From positions 17,292 to 81,291 of the forward strand of contig NZ_WTPX01000002.1 in NCBI RefSeq assembly GCF_013036045.1: 64,000 bases of DNA. The letters run 5' to 3'. The position numbers and the translations under genes were made by a program. Shown in pieces: positions 62,228 to 64,000 of this stretch. Origin of the DNA: Alienimonas chondri (GTDB lineage Bacteria > Planctomycetota > Planctomycetia > Planctomycetales > Planctomycetaceae). Numbering within the stretch: the stretch's first letter is position 1; every line of letters begins with the position of its first letter. The notes below the pieces were generated by a model. It made no database searches. It was not told the origin of the DNA and saw only the letters and a list, made by a program, of their open reading frames with translations.

Positions 62228-63649
62228 ATGACGACCCTCCCCGCAATCGCTGTCGGCCGTGGTTCCGCCCGCCCGGCGGTTCGGGTCGTCAAGGGAATGG
62301 TCTGCCTCGCGTTGCTGGCCGCGGTCTGCGCAGCCTCAGGCTGCGCGGCGATGCATCCACTCAGCGGGGTTCCGGCGGAGAACTTGGCGGACAGCTTCCG
62401 TACGCCCGTCCGCACGCCCCAGCGGCCCATCGACCCGTCGTTGCTGGGCCAGCCGCGGCCGTCCGTGTACCGGCTCGACACCGGCGACATCGTCGGGGTG
62501 TTCGCCCCGGCTCTGTACGGGGACGGCGGACTGGAAAGTCCACCGCCGGTCGTCGCGGAGACGACGCTGAACCTCATCCCCGGTCAGGGCTTCCCGCACC
62601 GCGTCGGCCGCGACGGGGCGCTGCACATTCCGTTGCTCGGCCCGGTGCTGGTCCGCGGAATGACGATCGAGGAAACCCGCGGTCGGCTGGTCGATCTGAT
62701 TCGCGCCCAGTACGAAATCGACGAGGACAAGCCGGATCCGGTCGTGACGCTGAGTCTGTTGAAGGAACGGACGATTTCCGTCGTCGTCTTCCGCAACGAG
62801 ATGGGACCGGACGGGGCGTTGGATAACGACGCCCAAGGCCAGGGTGGGGAACGCTTCGATTCGCCGACCGGAGAGATCGTCGAATTGCCCGCTTATCAGA
62901 ACGACGTGCTGCACGCCCTCGCCGCGACCGGCGGCACGCCGAATTTGGAGGGCGATACCGTCGTCACCGTCGCCCGCGCCGGCGGCCTCCGGCTGACCGG
63001 CTGCGGCCCGAACGGCTGCCGCCCGGACGGTCTGATGGGCGGAACGCCGCCCGGGCTGCCGGCCGGAGCCATCGGCGGGCACAGCGCGGGACCGGCGGGA
63101 CGGCCGATGATCGCCGCTCCGCCGACGGTGGACGGGCCGCAAGTCGTCAAGATTCCGATGCAACTGCTGCCCGGTCAGGCCCCGGGGTTCTGCCACTCCG
63201 ACGTCATCCTGCGGGACGGCGACGCCGTCTACGTCGGCAGCCGCACGAAGGACGTGTTCTACACCGGCGGCCTGCTGGGGCCGGGCAGCTTCCGACTGCC
63301 CCGGGACAGCGACATCGACGTGTTGGAAGCCCTGGCGGTGGTCCAGGGGCAGCGGCAGAACGTCGGCACGACGCGGGCCCTGACGGGCAACAGCGTGCTC
63401 AGCCGCGACGTCACCGCCGGCGCCAGCAGCCTGATCATCCTCCGCGAACGTCCCGACGGCACCCGGTTGCGGATCGAAGTGGACCTGCGGGACGCCATCG
63501 TCGACCCCCGGCAGCGGATTCTCATCCGGCCGCAGGACTACCTGATCCTGCAGTACCGCAAGGGCGAGGCGCTCGTGGCCGGGTTCGAGCGATTCTTCAT
63601 CGAGGGCATCGTGCAGGGCGTGGCCGCGTCGCTGACCTTCGGCAACTGA
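62228..63649 (+). CDS. Polysaccharide biosynthesis/export lipoprotein (Wza-like)
   Basis: A 473-residue protein from ATG 62228 (a GTG lies just before at 62225). The signal ends in lipobox CAASGC. The polysaccharide-export domain starts at YRLDTGDIVGVFAPALYGDG and continues FPHRVGRDGALHIPLLGPVL and TIEETRGRLVDLIRAQYEI. SLBB-like segments follow (PAYQNDVLHALAATGGTPNL, GSFRLPRDSDIDVLEALAVV). A Gly/Pro-rich insert sits near residue 260-295. It should form the outer-membrane exit for an exopolysaccharide. No polymerase or tyrosine kinase is in the window; they may lie downstream. Confidence 0.88.
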   Translation: MTTLPAIAVGRGSARPAVRVVKGMVCLALLAAVCAASGCAAMHPLSGVPAENLADSFRTPVRTPQRPIDPSLLGQPRPSVYRLDTGDIVGVFAPALYGDGGLESPPPVVAETTLNLIPGQGFPHRVGRDGALHIPLLGPVLVRGMTIEETRGRLVDLIRAQYEIDEDKPDPVVTLSLLKERTISVVVFRNEMGPDGALDNDAQGQGGERFDSPTGEIVELPAYQNDVLHALAATGGTPNLEGDTVVTVARAGGLRLTGCGPNGCRPDGLMGGTPPGLPAGAIGGHSAGPAGRPMIAAPPTVDGPQVVKIPMQLLPGQAPGFCHSDVILRDGDAVYVGSRTKDVFYTGGLLGPGSFRLPRDSDIDVLEALAVVQGQRQNVGTTRALTGNSVLSRDVTAGASSLIILRERPDGTRLRIEVDLRDAIVDPRQRILIRPQDYLILQYRKGEALVAGFERFFIEGIVQGVAASLTFGN

Positions 63650-64000
63650 CGCGGGCGGCGGAGGCTGTTGCGGACGTAGCGATCGGAGGGATTCTCTGGT
63701 CGCGGCAGTCGGTCGGCGCCGGGTCGTGGCGATCCTGGCGCGGCGGGGTCGGTTCGCTTGCCTGACCGGAGGGGGCGCTCTCTGGCGGCGGACCGTTGCG
63801 ACCCGTAGCGTTTGCGCAACGCCCCCATTCTTTTCCCCGGGGGGGAACGCTCACACGGCCGTATCGCGTCCGGACGTGAGCTAGGTTGCACGGTCGGCCC
63901 CCTCCGCAACGCCAGGACGGCGAGGCATCGAGGACGTGATCGGGCCGGCTTCGATTCGTCGGTTCGCCCCACAACCGCCCCGCCATGCACGCCCCGAGTC
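63650..64000. other. Downstream region, no gene seen
   Basis: The last 351 bp hold only Arg/Pro-rich shadow frames. I see no start with coding-like translation, no hairpin with a T-tract and no RNA signature. A gene to the right of the window may use a promoter here. Confidence 0.5.

Noticed and set aside
1..64000. CRISPR arrays, IS elements, prophage or recombinase genes
   Set aside because: No regular direct repeats with spacers, no transposase or integrase motif, and no phage structural genes were seen.

Overview
The window reads as one contiguous piece of a high-GC chromosome from a planctomycete (phylum Planctomycetota). Planctomycete-typical families are present: a DUF1559 pseudopilin-like protein, a DUF1549/DUF1553 protein with a cytochrome-type CxxCH motif, DUF1501, DUF1552, ThuA, PL10 pectate lyase and many small lipoproteins. 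GTG and TTG starts are frequent. A relative of Alienimonas would fit the GC content and gene set, but that is inference. There is no prophage, IS element, CRISPR array or recombinase gene.

Layout. 1-12.4 kb: a partial membrane peptide, TM2 and DUF1802 proteins, a pseudo-receiver, an RNA methyltransferase, UbiD, a metallophosphoesterase, an ABC exporter pair with a large soluble insert in the permease, and secreted proteins including ThuA. 12.5-16.3 kb: an acidic lipoprotein and a signalling group (degenerate histidine-kinase-like protein, CheY-like regulator, GAF-GGDEF protein behind a 3x17-bp tandem repeat). 16.4-23.3 kb: an RND efflux pump, a divergent LuxR-type regulator, an ECF sigma factor and tRNA-Thr. 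23.4-29.4 kb: a reduced complex I cluster (nuoD, nuoC, nuoA, nuoI; no nuoB) with a DUF2203 gene, a degenerate nucleoside hydrolase and divergent trpD. 29.4-44.6 kb: a TolC-family lipoprotein, PepSY membrane protein, DUF1559 plus lipoprotein pair, a duplicated ABC-2 permease, two CNNM proteins, a repetitive secreted protein, pectate lyase and holA. 44.7-50.1 kb: a degenerate phosphohexomutase-like protein, ClpC and a ThiD2-ThiE fusion. 50.1-56.1 kb: DUF1552, DUF1549/DUF1553 and DUF1501 proteins. 56.1-64 kb: a large lipoprotein, a DUF4173-like membrane protein, two glycosyltransferases of the TIGR04282/TIGR04283 type and a Wza-like export lipoprotein.

The most striking feature is at 50138-50275. 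Two perfect 29-bp inverted repeats flank an 80-bp segment that carries, on the minus strand, the start codon and twin-arginine signal peptide that the plus-strand DUF1552 gene lacks. Inverting the segment in silico fuses the signal peptide in frame to the DUF1552 body. In the orientation present the gene can only make a signal-less protein. This looks like an invertible DNA switch for export of a DUF1552 protein, or else an assembly inversion; long reads can tell these apart.
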